This document shows, piece after piece, positions 1-12,252 of a stretch of DNA of 64,000 nucleotides. Positions within the stretch are counted from its first letter, which is position 1. Each line of letters begins with the position of its first letter. The stretch spans positions 8,265,947 to 8,329,946 of the forward strand of contig BSYO01000022.1 in the NCBI GenBank assembly GCA_033239525.1, read 5' to 3'. The position numbers were made by a program, and so were the translations under genes. The notes under the pieces are model-generated. The model did no database searches. It saw only the letters and a list, made by a program, of their open reading frames with translations, and was not told where the DNA came from. This stretch comes from Nepenthes gracilis (lineage: Eukaryota; Streptophyta; Magnoliopsida; Caryophyllales; Nepenthaceae).

Positions 1-521
1 ACTGAAATTGTCTACCTTTCCCGATCGTACGTTGATTGTGTGGTGTTCGAGGATTTGGCCCTCCGAGCGGTGACCGCCAAAGTTCAGGAAAAATGTCTAC
101 GTGATCAAGTTGTGCATCTTTAAAAAGAGTTGTCCAAGTGGATGATGAGGTCTCGCAATCTCGTCAATGAAAATTCCATAGCTAGAGGCCAAATTGCTTC
201 GCTTGAGGACAAACTCTAGGAAACCGAGTGTAAGTCCACCTTGGAAACCAACCTAATTGACAATCTTTGGAAGAACGAGCTACGCTTGAAGAAGACTCGA
301 AGAGAAGCTTTCGACCTAAGGAGATAAGTTCCGTCCTAGATTCTCGATTCTGGGATTGGCATCACCCCTGTAAGCGGATCATCTCCCTAGTGGCCCCCAA
401 TTTTCCGCTGGCCTGTCTTAACCAAATGAAAGTTGGAGCCATCCAGAGTTCTAACATTAAAGACTTTTCAAAACCTAGAGATAATCTGCCTCTAGGACCT
501 TCTTTGAGTCCTAGGTCTTAG
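1..521 (+). pseudogene. Opposite-strand extra ORF of the gypsy element (C-terminal exon, decayed)
   Basis: Reading on the plus strand, about 70-325 gives a charged, heptad-like helix (…KVQEKCLRDQVVHL…, …IASLEDKL…) with in-frame stops. A frame change then leads into a segment around 335-520 (…SVLDSRFWDWHHPCKRIISL…). The same succession, coiled coil then an '…LDKKYWDGI…' segment, is found in better condition in exon 2 of the plus-strand gene at 41503-42030 of the other gypsy element. The fragment is therefore the homologous extra ORF, antisense to pol and next to the missing 3' LTR. Extra ORFs are known in Tat-lineage elements; their function is not known. The 5' exon lies outside the window. 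Confidence 0.7.
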
Positions 522-1209
522 GTGTCCTTGAAGCTTTGGATTATTTCAATTAGTGGTGATCTTTTGTATTGAACTAGAGTGCTTTTCCGTGTATATGTAA
601 TAATGTTGCCATTCGTATTCAAGTGTTTGGTGCATCAACTAAATCTTCTAATTATTGTTGCTAACGTTGCTTTTGTCACAAAACATTTCAATTTGGCAAA
701 ATTTTTGTTTGCTAGCTAGGTGATTCCGCCATTGTTGCCAGGCTTAATTGGACCCTAATCCATGGACCATGTTCGACTGATGGTATCTGCCCCATGGAAG
801 AATGTTAAGGCACTCATGCAGGAAAGCCCCTTGAGGTTTTATTAGCCAAACCGTGATGTTTTATTTAGTATCATTTGACCTCTGTTATGACCTCGCAAAA
901 GGGATAGGGCGCTTTGTCTTGTAGCACCCGGGTCCATGTTGTTGGTTCATGACCGCACTTAGAGCCGTACAATTTTGTCAACCAGCAACGTGACTGCATC
1001 ACTGTATGGGTCGTGTTAGCAGGCGAGATGTGAAGAACCAATTGCCTAACTCAGTCCGTCATGGTCATAAAGTTACATGCAAGCATCCAAATGAGCAATA
1101 AATGCAAACATTGGACATAAAAACTAATTTTATTAATATGGTAAAATACAATACACAAGCACTCTTCAAGCGGGGAATAAAACATACCTCTTACATCCAT
1201 ATGTACAAG
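522..1209. other. Non-coding stretch between the converging pol and extra ORF
   Basis: No credible coding sequence on either strand. It lies between the stop of the plus-strand extra ORF and the end of the minus-strand integrase, so transcripts of the two would converge here. Confidence 0.6.
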
Positions 1210-2515
1210 GACCGAGTTTTTGATAATATTTTTTAATGTGAAGGGCATTCCATGCCATAGGGACTAGTTTTCCATTTTAGGTGAGTAATTTATACACACC
1301 ATTATGGAAGATGGCTGAAACTAGGAATGGGCCCTCTCAATTGAGGGACATCTTATTCCTATTGGCAATTTGGCCCGTGGCTTTGATGTTCCTCAAAACT
1401 AGGTTGCCTATTTCGAACTTTAGCACCTTCACCCTTTTATTGTAGTATCGGGTGACTCGTTGTTGGTAAATGGCTGACCATATTCAAATTGTGTCCCTAG
1501 CTTCTTCTAGTATGTCTAAATTCTCTCTTAGAAGTTGAGAGTTACAATTGAGGTTGAAGCTTTTGACTTAGAAACTAGGTAGTTCAATCCCCATTGGAAC
1601 AATAGCCTCAATTCAATAGCATAAACTGAAGGGTGGCTCACGTTTTAGCTCCCTCAAGGTCATCCAGTAAGCTTATTGCACGAATAGGAGTTCATCCACC
1701 CAAGAGGCCCCAATGTCTTTGAGGTTTGTCTTCAGCTCATTTAATAGGGTTCAATTGGTCACCTTTGTTTGTCCATTTGTTTAGGAATAAACAACTAAAA
1801 TATGAACTAATCTGATGCCGCAACTTGTGCAGTACTTGGTGAACCTCTTTACTGTGAATCGAGTACCGTTATTGGTCACTATGGCCACGAGTATCCCAAA
1901 CTTGCAAATAATGTTCTGATGTACAAATTCCATGACATTCTACTCGATAATTTTAGCCAATGAAGAAACCTCTACCCACTTCGTGAAGTAGTCAACCGCG
2001 ACAATGATAAACTTCCTCTGCCAAGTAGCAATTAGAAAAGGACCCAGCATATCGAGTCCCATTATTGTGTGAACGGCCAAGGAGACTACAGGTCTTGAAG
2101 TTTTGTGTGAGGTTGATAAGTAATATTACCATGAATTTGACAATTCTCATATCTTTTTATGAACTCCATAGTATCATTCTTGATGGTCGGCCAGAAGTAT
2201 CCCTACCTCATGACTTTGAACACCAGATTCTTTCCACCTACATGCACCCCACAGATGTTGAGATATACCTCACTCAGAGCTTAATCGACTTTAGCGGGTG
2301 TCAAGCATTGCATATATGGTATGGAACAGCCTCTCTTATACAGCCTCCCATCTACAAGGGTGTACCATTCGGCCGTCATTTTGATGTGTTTAGCTTCGGC
2401 CGGATCCTTTGGTAGAGAGCCATCCTCGAGGTATCTCCGATATGGTGTCATAAGAGTCGTTTCATCCGATACTAGAACTATCTCGTCCGACCCGCCTATG
2501 CTTAGGCTCATGAGT
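1210..2515 (-). pseudogene. Integrase domain of the gypsy pol (decayed)
   Basis: The N-terminal part is read at 2511-2281 (…TPYRRYLEDGSLP…, …YTLVDGRLYKRG…), the usual sequence just before the zinc-binding HHCC region. Around 1885-1850 the minus strand reads IVTNNGTRF, the second catalytic Asp region, where the normal DNGT is changed to NNGT. Further on, 1530-1380 gives the C-terminal part (…NLDILEEARD…YQQRVTRYYN…), and the last recognisable residues (…MAWNAFHIKKYY-like) end near 1210. Several stops and frameshifts separate these blocks. The lost Asp alone would abolish strand transfer. Confidence 0.8.
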
Positions 2516-2559
2516 AATTCCCTTCTCTCCCTAGCATATTACTCAAGGTTTCCAAGTGC

Positions 2560-3600
2560 TGCCATCTTGGCAAGTTGGTCGACCCTTCAGTTGTCTTTCC
2601 TTAGAATGTGGCAAATCTCTGCTTTATCAAAGAGTGATAGGAGATTTCTTGCCCAAATAAGGTACTTTACTAGACTTGAATTTGACATTTTAAAATTTAC
2701 GAAAACTTGGTTCACTACCAGTTTGAAGTCACTGTGGATGATCAAAATTTTGGCCAAACATTCCCTCACCAATCTGAGCCTAACCAATAAGGTTTCATAT
2801 TCAGCAACGCTGTTAGTAGCTTAAAACACAAACGTTATTGAACATTTTATCACAAATTTGTCTAGCATCATCAAGACTATGCCAGCACTGCTCCCTAATT
2901 GAGAAAATGACCCGTCGATGTACAAAGTCCACGTTTGGGTTTCTTCATTGTTTAGTTCACATTCATATCCTTCTAAATTATCAGGAATCGAGGTCATCGT
3001 TTTGATTATAAAATCCGCTAGAGCTTAGCCTCTTATGGATGGTCGTACTCTAAATTCAATGTCGAATTCACCCAATCCAACGGCTGATTTTTTCAAGTGT
3101 TTGAATACCTCTAGCCTTTGCAAGATCCTCTTTAACGGTTGGTAGATCAAAACGATGATCTTGTGGGCCTAGAAGTATGGCTGGAGTTTCTTTGCTACGT
3201 AGATTAAGGCCAATGCAACTTTCTCGACATAAGAATACCGAGTCTTAGTATCTGTCAGGATCTTATTGACGTAGTAAATTAGTTGTTATATGTCAGCATC
3301 CTCCCTGACTAGAACTGAACTAAGTGTTGTATCCGAGTCAACCAAAGTGTTATATCCAAGTCAGCCAAATAGACGTAAAGCTTCTCGCCCTCCTTTGGGC
3401 AAGTAAAAAGAGGGGGGTTCACTAGGTATTTCTTTAATTCTTGGAATGTCCGCTGACATTCCTCTAAACACCGAAACCCGTTATTCTTAGCTCCCCTCAA
3501 AGCCTTGAAAAGGGGTAGATACTTCTCAACGGATTTCACTAAGAACCTAAAGAGAGCAACGAGTCTTCTCGTTAATCTTTGGACTTCTTTCAAAAATCAG
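2560..3600 (-). pseudogene. RNase H region of the gypsy pol (decayed)
   Basis: The RT-RNase H connection is read at 3593-3309 (…VEKYLPLFKALRGAKNNGF…CQRTFQELKKYL…), and the RNase H C-terminal part at 2787-2587 (…ILIIHSDFKLVVNQV…). An Asp typical of this region is kept (HSD), but the two parts are in separate frames and the segment between them is interrupted. This is the archaeal-type RNase H arrangement expected of Tat elements, directly downstream of RT and upstream of integrase. Confidence 0.78.
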
Positions 3601-3737
3601 GGCGGCTTCATGTCCACAATAGATTTGATCTTATCGGGATTGGTCTCGATTCTTAGGTGCAAAACAATAAAACCAAGGAGATTTCTAGATGTCACCCTGA
3701 ACATGCACTTTGTCAGGTTTAACTTCATCTGATGCTT

Positions 3738-4325
3738 TCAGAGTACCTCGAAGGCTTCGGTCAAGTCTCGAATATGGTCATCGCCAATACGCTTTTTAAC
3801 AAGCATTTCGTCTACATATATCCCCATATTCTTTTCGATTTTGGCCTCAAACATTTTGTTAACTAATCTCTGATATGTCGCCCCGGCATTCTTTAGACCA
3901 AAGGGCATAATCTTGTAAGAATAGGTTCTCTGGTCGTTCATAAATGAGATCATTTCCTCGTCTTTTGGGCAAATCCAAATCGATTGTACCCCAAACAGGA
4001 CATCCATGAAACTTAACAATTGATGACCAAATGTAGAATTTACCAACTGGTCAATTTTTGATAACAAAAAACTATTATTCGGACATGCTTTATTTACATT
4101 AATAAAGTCAACATATATCCTCCATTTCTCTTTGCTTTTCTTGACAAGAATGGCATTCGACAGCCAATCCAGGAAATAAACTTCCCTAATGAATCTTGCG
4201 CGGAGCAATTTCTTAACTTCTCCACACATAGTGACAAGCTTCTCTATGGACTTTTGACGAACCGATTTATGCCTAGGGATTAGGCTCAACTTGTGAACCA
4301 TTACCTCCGTAGGAATCCCCGGCAT
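3738..4325 (-). pseudogene. Reverse transcriptase domain of the gypsy pol
   Basis: A 195-residue open stretch contains the RT signature in order: the opening block (…LSLIPRHKSVRQK…), the fingers (…ILVKKSKEKWRIYVDFINVNKACPN…), …IDQLVNSTFGHQLLSFMD… with the first catalytic Asp, and …YSYKIMPFGLKNAGATY…. The catalytic YxDD box follows, read here as YVDE. The second Asp of that box is replaced by Glu, so the enzyme is probably inactive even though the frame is open. The sequence is closest to the Tat/Ogre/Retand branch as judged by wording; a tree would be needed to place it. Confidence 0.88.
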
Positions 4326-4699
4326 GTCTCACGGTGTCCATGCAAACATATCCAAGTATTGGCAAAGGACTCCGTCAATTGCTCTCTCAAATAGTCGAGC
4401 AAAAACTCCCAATCTCAACATATTTATCTAGTTGAGTCGGATCTAGAGGGACTTGCGGGGGGATTCATCGGGTTGGCCCTGCTGGAGCGTGGTTTCATCA
4501 CAAAAGTCAAATTCTTTGCTAGGTTGAGTTGGTATCAATTGACTTATCTAGGTTAGGTAACATGTTCTACCGTTGACTTAATCACCTCATGCTTCTCCCA
4601 CCCCAAATGAGGTCATAAGCTTCATTTTTCAGTGTAGAATGGAGGATACAGCTCTAGAGGCCATCAAGCAAGGTCGCCTTAAATGGCATTGTAGATCAA

Positions 4700-5040
4700 G
4701 GATAGATCTACCACTAGAAATGTTAACATCTAGGATGCCAATTTAGGGTACATTCCCAACACGACTTACAACTGCATGATGCCCTATACTGGTACGGATC
4801 CATTGTCCAACCCATATAAAGGACCTTCAACAAACAGCATTTGATTCTTTCTAAGCCCTAGCTTAAAGATTATAACAAGATAGAGAATATTTTCATAAAT
4901 TCTATTATCAATAAAGACTCTTTTCAATTGGTAGTCAACGACTCCGTTTGAAACAAGAGTGGATACAACAAGAGGTTCTGAATGGGAAGTGATTACATGT
5001 GTCATCTCGTCGTTACTAAAACTAATGACATCATTTCATA
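4700..5040 (-). pseudogene. Aspartic protease region of the gypsy element
   Basis: The minus strand at 5005-4784 reads …SEPLVVSTLVSNGVVDYQL… followed by …VFIDNRIYENILYL…FKLGL…. In intact elements this position carries the retropepsin motif I-D-N-G-S-S followed by A-D-I-L. Here the Asp remains but the Gly-Ser-Ser is replaced, so proteolytic activity is unlikely. It lies between gag and RT as expected. Between 4326 and 4700 the minus strand holds only a broken linker. Confidence 0.7.
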
Positions 5041-6760
5041 CTCCTATATTCTATCTCTTGTCGGAGGATGTCTTCTCGAAATGATCCGAAGCATTGTTCC
5101 TACCTAGCTTTGTGGGGATCATGTTCACCACTCCAATAGCCACTCAATTGCAAGGTTGCTCGGGCTACTCCGTATCATCATTGCGGGTGTTATCAGGAGC
5201 AAATTCTAGATTTTTCAGATATCTATTGAGGTACCCTTTTGACTGGTGCAAAGTTCTCAACCTCCTTGTACAAAGTCCGGTAATCCTCAGTGCTGTGACC
5301 TAAAGAACGATGGTAAAAACAATAGTTTGACTTGTCCCCTCTCTCCACGTTTTTAATTGACTTAGGCCATTTCAGAAATTTCTCATTTCGGATCTACACT
5401 AGAACATTAGCACAGGTTTCATTCAACAAGATGGTTTATATTCCCTCCAAACCCCCGGCTCAGTCCTATACTGCCTTCTAGGATCACAAGTAGATGAGTT
5501 GTCATTATTCCTCTTGTTTCCATCAGTTGACCCTAGATTATGAACATGGTCTGCCTGGCTCGACTATTTTGCTTCGTCAATCTCATCGGCCATAATATAC
5601 GCCCGAGTGATGGTTTCAACCTTGAGGAATATCTTAGGTTCCTATTTGACTAAATATTTGAAGAACTCTCTCGACTGTATAGTAGCCATGAATAAGTTTT
5701 GCTTCACCTCATTGGTGAGCTTGGATATGCCTCAAGCCTCGGTATTAAATCTAGCTAAAAAGCTCTTCAAACTTTTGTTCGAACCTTGTCGTATCGTAAT
5801 AAGGTGCCATGGTTGTTTCTCCTCCCTTTGACTAGAGGCGAATTCAAACAAAAATTAATTAGCCAATTCCTAGACGGATAGAATCAAATTTGGTGCCAAC
5901 TAGTAGAACCACCAAATTTGGGTGTCTCCTTTAAGAGTCAAAGGGAAGCACAAGCATAGTGCAGGGTCCTCCAGACCTTAGAACCCCAACAACGTTAAAA
6001 AATGATCTAAATGATCCATTGGATCAGTGGTCCCAGCATAAGTTTCCACTATTGACATCTTGAATTTATGAGGGAGCCGATACATTTTAATCTCCCTTGT
6101 GAATGGTGTCCTACCTAACTCGGCGATTGCCTGGCCGTACTTCCGCAAAATAGTTGTTATTCGTTTTTTTTAATTCTTTTTTCCACCTCGGTAGTGGACA
6201 TAATCCTTTTTGCATTGAAAAAAGTCCCCAACTCTAAGTGGTTGGATGATATGCAAGGCGCCTATTTGCTCGGGATATTCTTCAACAAGTTGCTACATAA
6301 TGCTTCCTCCTATGCTGACAATCACCTATATCCCAAGTGTACCATGGATTTCGCGGCTCGAGGCTTTCCTCCCTAGCCTTAAAGTTGAACCGACCTTTGA
6401 GACAAGATGGATTTTTCTAAATGGATGCTTCTTACCCTTTTGGGATCCTTAACTATTGTGGCATCCCTTTAGTTATAGGTTTTCTTCCCTTGTTCCTCAT
6501 TCTAATGGTGGATGCTTGAGAATTGGGGCAAGTACTCCAAGTGGATGCCCCTCCGATTTGTCCCATAAGGACTTGAGCATTCTTGACATGTTGTCAACCT
6601 GTGCCGCCAAAGACTCCACATTTATGTTCATCGGCTCGCGAACATCCTTGTCGCTACCCTCAACAGGTCATGGCCGAGAGAACAGGTGGCTTGTTTGACC
6701 ATGAGTGCTGGTGTTTACCATTTTTGCTTTCTTTGAAGACGTGAGTTAGGCTATCTTTCA
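5041..6760 (-). pseudogene. gag region of the gypsy element
   Basis: The capsid-type motif is read on the minus strand near 5960-5900 (…FPLTLKGDTQIW…), matching the usual 'F.LTLKG.A..W' of plant gypsy gag (Retrotrans_gag family). A zinc-knuckle-like block appears near 5350-5270 (…NYCFYHRSLGHSTEDY…), in which the final Cys is Tyr. The region is broken by many stops. It lies between the PBS and the protease. Confidence 0.75.
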
Positions 6761-6798
6761 AAGATTTAGGTTAGCAACAAGAACGGATGGCTTAAACA

Positions 6799-6819
6799 CG
6801 TTCCCACAAATGACGCCAA
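6799..6819 (-). other. Primer-binding site of the gypsy element
   Basis: On the minus strand, immediately after the 5' LTR, the sequence is TTGGCGTCATTTGTGGGAAC. It is a variant of the TTGGCGCC… site that follows the LTRs at 43904-43924 and 46446-46466. This kind of site in plant gypsy elements pairs with the 3' end of a host tRNA; tRNA-Asp would fit the TGGCGCC core. Confidence 0.7.
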
Positions 6820-7376
6820 TGATGCGTTCCTCGAACCCAAAATGTTGTATGAATAGAGAGTCGATCAAATCTTTTGACCGATCCGAGAAACTGCGGGCCT
6901 AGTCTTTGTAGCTGGAAATCTTAGCCATACGCACCACAACTTATCGAAAGGTTAAAGGTATACAGGACTCGCTCCCAATATATTCTTTGATATTTAAGTT
7001 AGTAATCTTTCTCAAGAAAACAAAAAAATGTAGAAAAATAATAGAAAGAGAGAGGAAAGGGAATGAGTGTTGTCTTTGTAAGTTTGGAGGACTAAGCTCT
7101 ACTTTGAGCATACTCTTTTTCGGCGCTTGTATGCATGAGTATGACTTGACCCCTTGTTGGTTGGGGGATCTATATTTATAGTCGCGGTTCTAACTGAATG
7201 TTCAGCCCAAAACCGTCGCCTGTAATGGAAGACGTTATATTGCATTAAATGTTAGCCATTACATTCGATGTGTGACCACTATTTGGATTGATTCAATAGC
7301 CGTTCAATCATTAATTATTGACCTTTACTCGGCCGTAACTAGACTAGGTTGTCCGCGTATATATTATTATCCATCA
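6820..7376 (-). repeat. 5' LTR of the gypsy element (557 bp)
   Basis: On the minus strand it starts TGATGGATAA and ends ACGCATCA, directly next to the PBS. A TATA box lies at 7171-7180 (TATAAATATA on the minus strand). It shares its start (TGATGG) and a TTGTGGTGYR motif near its 3' end with the LTRs at 15806, 45523 and 50636. The partner LTR is outside the window, so the border is inferred from these features. Confidence 0.65.
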
Positions 7377-9640
7377 ATTAACTGTAACTGTAAGGATCGG
7401 GTTCCTAGGACTTAGCCTCATGGCCTTAAATGGGAAATCGGCCTAGGTAGCTAGTCGGCCGGTTAAAGATTGTTGACCGGCCAAATTGGATAGTTGACCG
7501 GTTAAGACAGTGAACGGACTAGATAGTTGACCGGATTGAATAGTTAATCGGTTAATATAGTGACTGGACTAGATAGTTGACTGGATTGGATAGTTGACCA
7601 GTTAAAGAAGTTGACCGGAAGGAATAGTTGGCCGGTTAGGATAGTTGACCGGAATAGATAAATAGCCGAAGTACAAAGTTGGCCGGATTGACATGTTGGC
7701 CGGTTTGGATTGGCCTATCAGCAGGATAGGAATAGCGGCCGGAGTGGCCAGGCCGAGGTAGGTTATCTGCTCCAACCCGCTCCCACCTGCCCCGTTGACC
7801 TTTTTGATAGGAGATTTAAAAGAAGTATCAGAATAGCTAACCTACCTCCACCTGCTCTCACCTGCCCCGTTACCTTTAAATGCTGAATCTAGGGGTTAGA
7901 GAGGAGAATTTAGAAAATCTGAAGAAGGGGCATGAAGGAGAAGATGGGAGAAGAAGGGGAGGAAGAAATACTAAGCCAGATTAAGAAAATTTGTAAACCA
8001 GGCAAGTGTACCTTATACTTTGTCTTTGATTGATGCTGATTCTTGTCCGATTCTTCCGAGTATTATTGTTATAATACCCTTCTATGCTAAGTTCTACGGA
8101 TCAAATATCATGATAATTACTTTCTCATGTTTTATGAAAAATTTCATGTTTCGGTGCATACATCTTGTTTTATACGTCGATTTTTCCTGTTTATCCCATT
8201 ATTTATGTTCACATATTGCTAGAATTTCTCTCTTCTATCTGAGTTCAAAATTGAAGAAAGATTTGGTAAATTTCAAGCTATGGTGCACGGAAAAAGTTAC
8301 CTTGTATGTTTACTCGGACTATTTGTAAATATCAGTTTGCTTATTTGAAAACTTCATTGTTGGAAGTTAAGATACAAGCCACAAGACCAAACAAATTTAT
8401 ATATGAAATACAGCCAGTGGAACTTTACAATTTGATATTTGTTATTTATTATTTGTTATCTGATATATGGCCATTGGATAAAGAACTTTGTGTAGAGTTT
8501 TAATCTGAAATGCTATAAAAATTAAGAAACTGGACCAAGGATATTGGAGTGATAACTCGAGGCTTGCCCCTGGGCCACGAGGGAACTTTTGGTGGTAGCT
8601 TTGAACTATAGCCCCATATGCCGGGTTAAACGTATTGCCGCCCACCTCTGGGAGTAGAATAAGAGGATCGGCCTTAAATTGTGTGGGATTACACAATTCT
8701 TCTTTGATTTGTCTGCTCCCATTCGGTCCCTAAAGATAATTGATTTTTCGGCATGATTTTGAAGGCCCAGTATTCAAGAACAAGACTAATAACATCAGGA
8801 TTTAAAAATGGAAGCCGGTACCCATGAAAATGTCTTCCAATCATGTTTTATGCCTTTTGCTCCTATTTGTTTCTTTTGATTTTGTTTTGAAGTAATAATT
8901 ATACATATCTTTGCTAATTTGTACATTACTGAGCAATCGACTCACTTCTCGCTATTTTTCTTACCTTCAAACGAGTAAGAGTTCATACCGGACGAGGAAG
9001 AGTAGAGTCGGAGGACTACTTAGGTTTTGGAGGCCGATCTAGATTTATCTAGGCTTGAGAGGCCGATCTGGATTCACGAAACAATTGGTGGATCGATTTT
9101 GATATATTTTTTGCCATTTTGGAGACTCTTTTATATAACAAATCTGCTGTGTAAATTAATGGATATTTGTATACTTTTGCAGTGCTTTATAGTTTAAGTA
9201 TTTTGATTCCTAGTGACATATCATATGGTCTGGATTTCACCTTAAAGACGGCCGACCTTGGTAAGGCTAACCTAGATATGTGGCCGGCCTAGATCAGACC
9301 GACTTGAGAGGTTCGGCCGGTTTGGATCCTAGGTGCGTCATATAATATATTGCATGATTAATCACACTTAATACTTTATTTGTATTTTGATATTGACGGA
9401 TGTGAATAGTAGCCTATAAGAAATCCGGTCCGTCACAGTAACCGTTCATCGGGATTTAATATATCATTTATTACTCTATTGGGCTATTACTTGTCTTAGT
9501 TTTATACGTTCTCCGCCATTCGGTTATTTAGAAGGTCGACCTAGTCCTCTACATCCATATTCGGACTATTGGCATTTGGGCCCCTTTTTCAGTCTAGGCT
9601 AGGCCAGTCGTGCTAGGGCCATACCCAACAATACTTATTA
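7377..9640. repeat. LTR-like repetitive DNA rich in GGCCGG words
   Basis: The stretch lacks coding sequence. It contains many short 'gttgaccgg' and 'ggccgg' words at both ends (7440-7760 and 9240-9610), a CT/GA-rich leader-like segment (7890-7980) and no gene. It looks like the regulatory part of a retroelement, possibly a long LTR beginning near 7390 (TGTAAGGATCGG) and ending near 9630 (…CCCAACA). No second copy in the window confirms this. Confidence 0.35.
7470..7660. repeat. Degenerate tandem repeat of a 'tagttgaccggtta' word
   Basis: A word close to GATAGTTGACCGGTTAA recurs about ten times with spacing of about 17-20 bp, with hints of a 50-bp higher-order unit (ACTAGATAGTTGACYGG). The same GACCGG core continues more sparsely to 7720. 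Confidence 0.7.
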
Positions 9641-9807
9641 CAACACATGTCGATAATAGTTTGGAAATATTAGAATCACAACCCACCCCCGATACTACTA
9701 CTCATAGTTCTGGTAGCCCCTTAGGAAATGTCCCAATAATATATGGTAACTTTTAAAATTTAAATTAGTTAATAGCTAAAAATGATAATTTATAAAAAAA
9801 TAAAACA

Positions 9808-10041
9808 GATTATATATAAAAAAGTTTAGAAAGTACAGGATATCTAAAGTGGCACATAGAAAAACATGAGAGACAACACTTATCATCAAATTAAACTAAA
9901 CTAGAATTTGCAGGTGGTGTAGGATTAGAAATTTTTTAGTATGATTTGAGGCTAACTTGGGAAGAACTGACAAAATATACCATTTACTTGGATAGCCCTC
10001 TTCTTATAGCAAAAAACTACAAAATTAAAAGCTAAGTGCAA
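9808..10041 (+). pseudogene. hAT-type transposase fragment (end of BED zinc finger)
   Basis: One frame reads STGYLKWHIEKHERQHLSS, then after a stop …GGVGLEIF, a stop, …YDLRLTWEELTKYTIY. This matches the end of the BED zinc finger (GT.HL..H…C/H) and the following 'F..D….E.LA..I…' block of plant hAT transposases. Two stops in about 75 codons and no remaining catalytic or dimerisation domain show a dead fragment. The surrounding AT-rich DNA (9640-10477) may be the rest of the element, but terminal repeats are not visible. Confidence 0.6.
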
Positions 10042-10477
10042 AAGTACTAACAGCCCATGTATGTAAAAATATCCCGACATACTATTAAAAGTGATGCTAC
10101 TTGTCTTTCTTTTATGCTTTATACAATAATTAATTTCTAAATTTATACAAATAAAATCTTATATTTCTTTAACTATTGATGTATGGTCATCACGTAATAA
10201 CATACTATATATTTGTGTTATCACACATTGTACTTCTAAAAATTGAAAATTATAAAAAAGAATTAATAGTTTTAAAATTTTTGAGCACCCACCACTACTT
10301 CTACAAATTGTAAAGCAATTAATACTATTTTAAATGAATGTGAAATTTTCAATAAGATATTCACTTTTGACAATACTTCATATAATAATTCTACTATTAC
10401 TTTATTTATTTTACAATTTTATCTTATTTTAAATAAATTATTTCATATAAAATACGTATATTATATCTAATAGATAT

Positions 10478-11247
10478 TGATATCCAAGACCTAATTAGAA
10501 GGCCCATTTCCGCAAATTGGGCCCTTGTGCCATGAAGGCCCAAGAGGCCCAGGAGGTTAATTTGGCCTAAGAGAAGTAGTGGTCTTAAACTCCATTAAGG
10601 CCCAAGGACTTATGGAAACGGCCGATGACTCTACTTAATCTGCAAAGTCAACACGTCAAAATTGGTGGCTGATTCTATCAGCTGCAAGAAGAGATGAAGA
10701 CAATGTCTCGGAAAGATGGCAGCTTTTGTAGAGCACGTGCATCCTAAGAAGAGTAGTTGACTTTTAGAGTTGGTGGGCTTTATAGAGCGGCACGATGAGT
10801 TTTGCAAGGTTGTTGGCAAGCTTTCCTGCACACGCAAGCTCCTTGCTGGGCAAGTGGCTGCCGATCAATATATATATATGTGCAGAGCGAGCTCCAAAAT
10901 GGGAGAGGCAAAAGTGGCAAGCGCAAAAGAAGAAAAGAAGACGTCGTCCTACTCTCAAACTCTGTTCTTACTCTCTTCTGTAACTTGAGTCCATTGTAAT
11001 CAAAAATCCCACAGCGAAATCTTCTACAAACCAAGTGTCCCGTGTTTTTCCCTCTTATTCAAGAGAGGGTTTTTCACGTAAAATACTGCATGTCATTGCT
11101 GCTTTCTCTCTTTCTCTCACTCCCACAAAAGAAAACCTTTCTTTTTCTCTTATGTTGCACGGATTCGGATTTGATTATACGGAGAACAGATCCGATGACA
11201 CATTTGGATCCCCATCCATACGACAATCGGGATCCGAGGACGCAACA
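10478..11247 (+). repeat. Possible solo LTR with 5-bp flanking repeat
   Basis: The block begins TGATATCCAAGACC and ends GACGCAACA. It contains a TATA-like run (10866-10880), a leader-like pyrimidine-rich stretch and a 'gggtttttcacgtaaaa' word reminiscent of the 3' part of Ty1/copia LTRs. The 5-mer ATATT occurs at 10474-10478 and 11248-11252, which would be a target duplication if the first T is shared. No internal sequence follows, so it would be a solo LTR. Alternative: an unrelated repeat. Confidence 0.38.
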
Positions 11248-11252
11248 ATATT

Positions 11253-12252
11253 ATAAACCTTCATAACAATAATATTTTACAATTTATTTCTCCTTATATA
11301 GGGAAATCAAAGAATATTACGTTATTTCTTAGAACATCTTTTTGAGAACATTAATTTACGATGTTATGCAAGCAAAATAGCTTCAACTACAAGTAGATGA
11401 AGATCGATTGTACAATACCGTGGAACTCAACTTACTAGACGTGGAACACCGTATATACTTTTCATTCTATTTTAACCATCTACCACAACAAAAACATTCC
11501 ATCAGTTGAGCTGATTATGGATACTAAATAGAAGATGATTGAAATTATTAAATATTTTTAGAAATATTATATTTTACTACTAACAAACTTATAGTACCGA
11601 CTACACAACATCAAATTTATTATTGAGTTAATTGTTATCATTTACTAACAACTTTACATTTTACCAAGATAATTATAATCTTCACCATATAATATTGACG
11701 ATGGGGGTAAATATAAATTTAGAGAAACAAATTTAGATAAATATTCAAATGTATTAAAAATAAAATATTCACTGATATTATATTTAAATATATTTTTCAA
11801 AAAAATTAAAACATTGAAAAAATCCTCCAATGCTAACTTATCTTGCCACGATTATGAATATTGCATGAATTTATGTAGATATTTATCAGTCTTAAAATTA
11901 TATACCAACATAAGAATGATCGATAACGTAGAAAAAATAAAGGCACAAGGCCATTACAACTTGCATACAATATACAACTTATATGTATCTTAATCAACAC
12001 CAGAATCATCTAGTCTAGCAATAAAAGTAAACAAAAGAGGTGGTCCCAGCAAATGAGATTTGTATTTTTTGGTATACTGTCAACATGGATCACAACTAGT
12101 TAATGAAAATTCAACACCTACTAACTTTTTCACTACTTACGGTCCAAATAAATTTTTAACTTCAGAAGTAGTCAATCAAAGTTTAAAATTTTAAAATGGT
12201 AGAAAGCTAACAAAAACAAATTCCCGTGCTAGCATCAAAGGCACGGAATCTC
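11253..12252. other. AT-rich DNA, nothing recognised
   Basis: AT-rich sequence with no credible ORF, RNA gene or terminal repeats. Confidence 0.5.

Larger units (their letters stand above)
1..7376 (-). mobile_element. Decayed Tat-lineage Ty3/gypsy retrotransposon, 3' part cut by window edge
   Basis: On the minus strand the order is 5' LTR (6820-7376), primer-binding site, gag, protease, reverse transcriptase, RNase H and integrase, down to about position 1210. An extra ORF on the plus strand lies at the far left; the 3' LTR must lie beyond base 1. The order PR-RT-RH-INT is that of Ty3/gypsy elements. The RT wording (…PFGLKNAGATYQRLVNKMF…) and the gag-proximal conserved block are those of the plant Tat/Ogre/Retand branch. 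Every domain carries stops or frameshifts, and several catalytic residues are changed, so the copy cannot be autonomous. Its own right border is inferred from the TG…CA ends of the LTR. Confidence 0.85.

Noticed and set aside
8020..8503. Plus-strand hydrophobic frames
   Set aside because: AT-rich chance frames rich in Phe/Ile/Leu without a plausible start context or homology.
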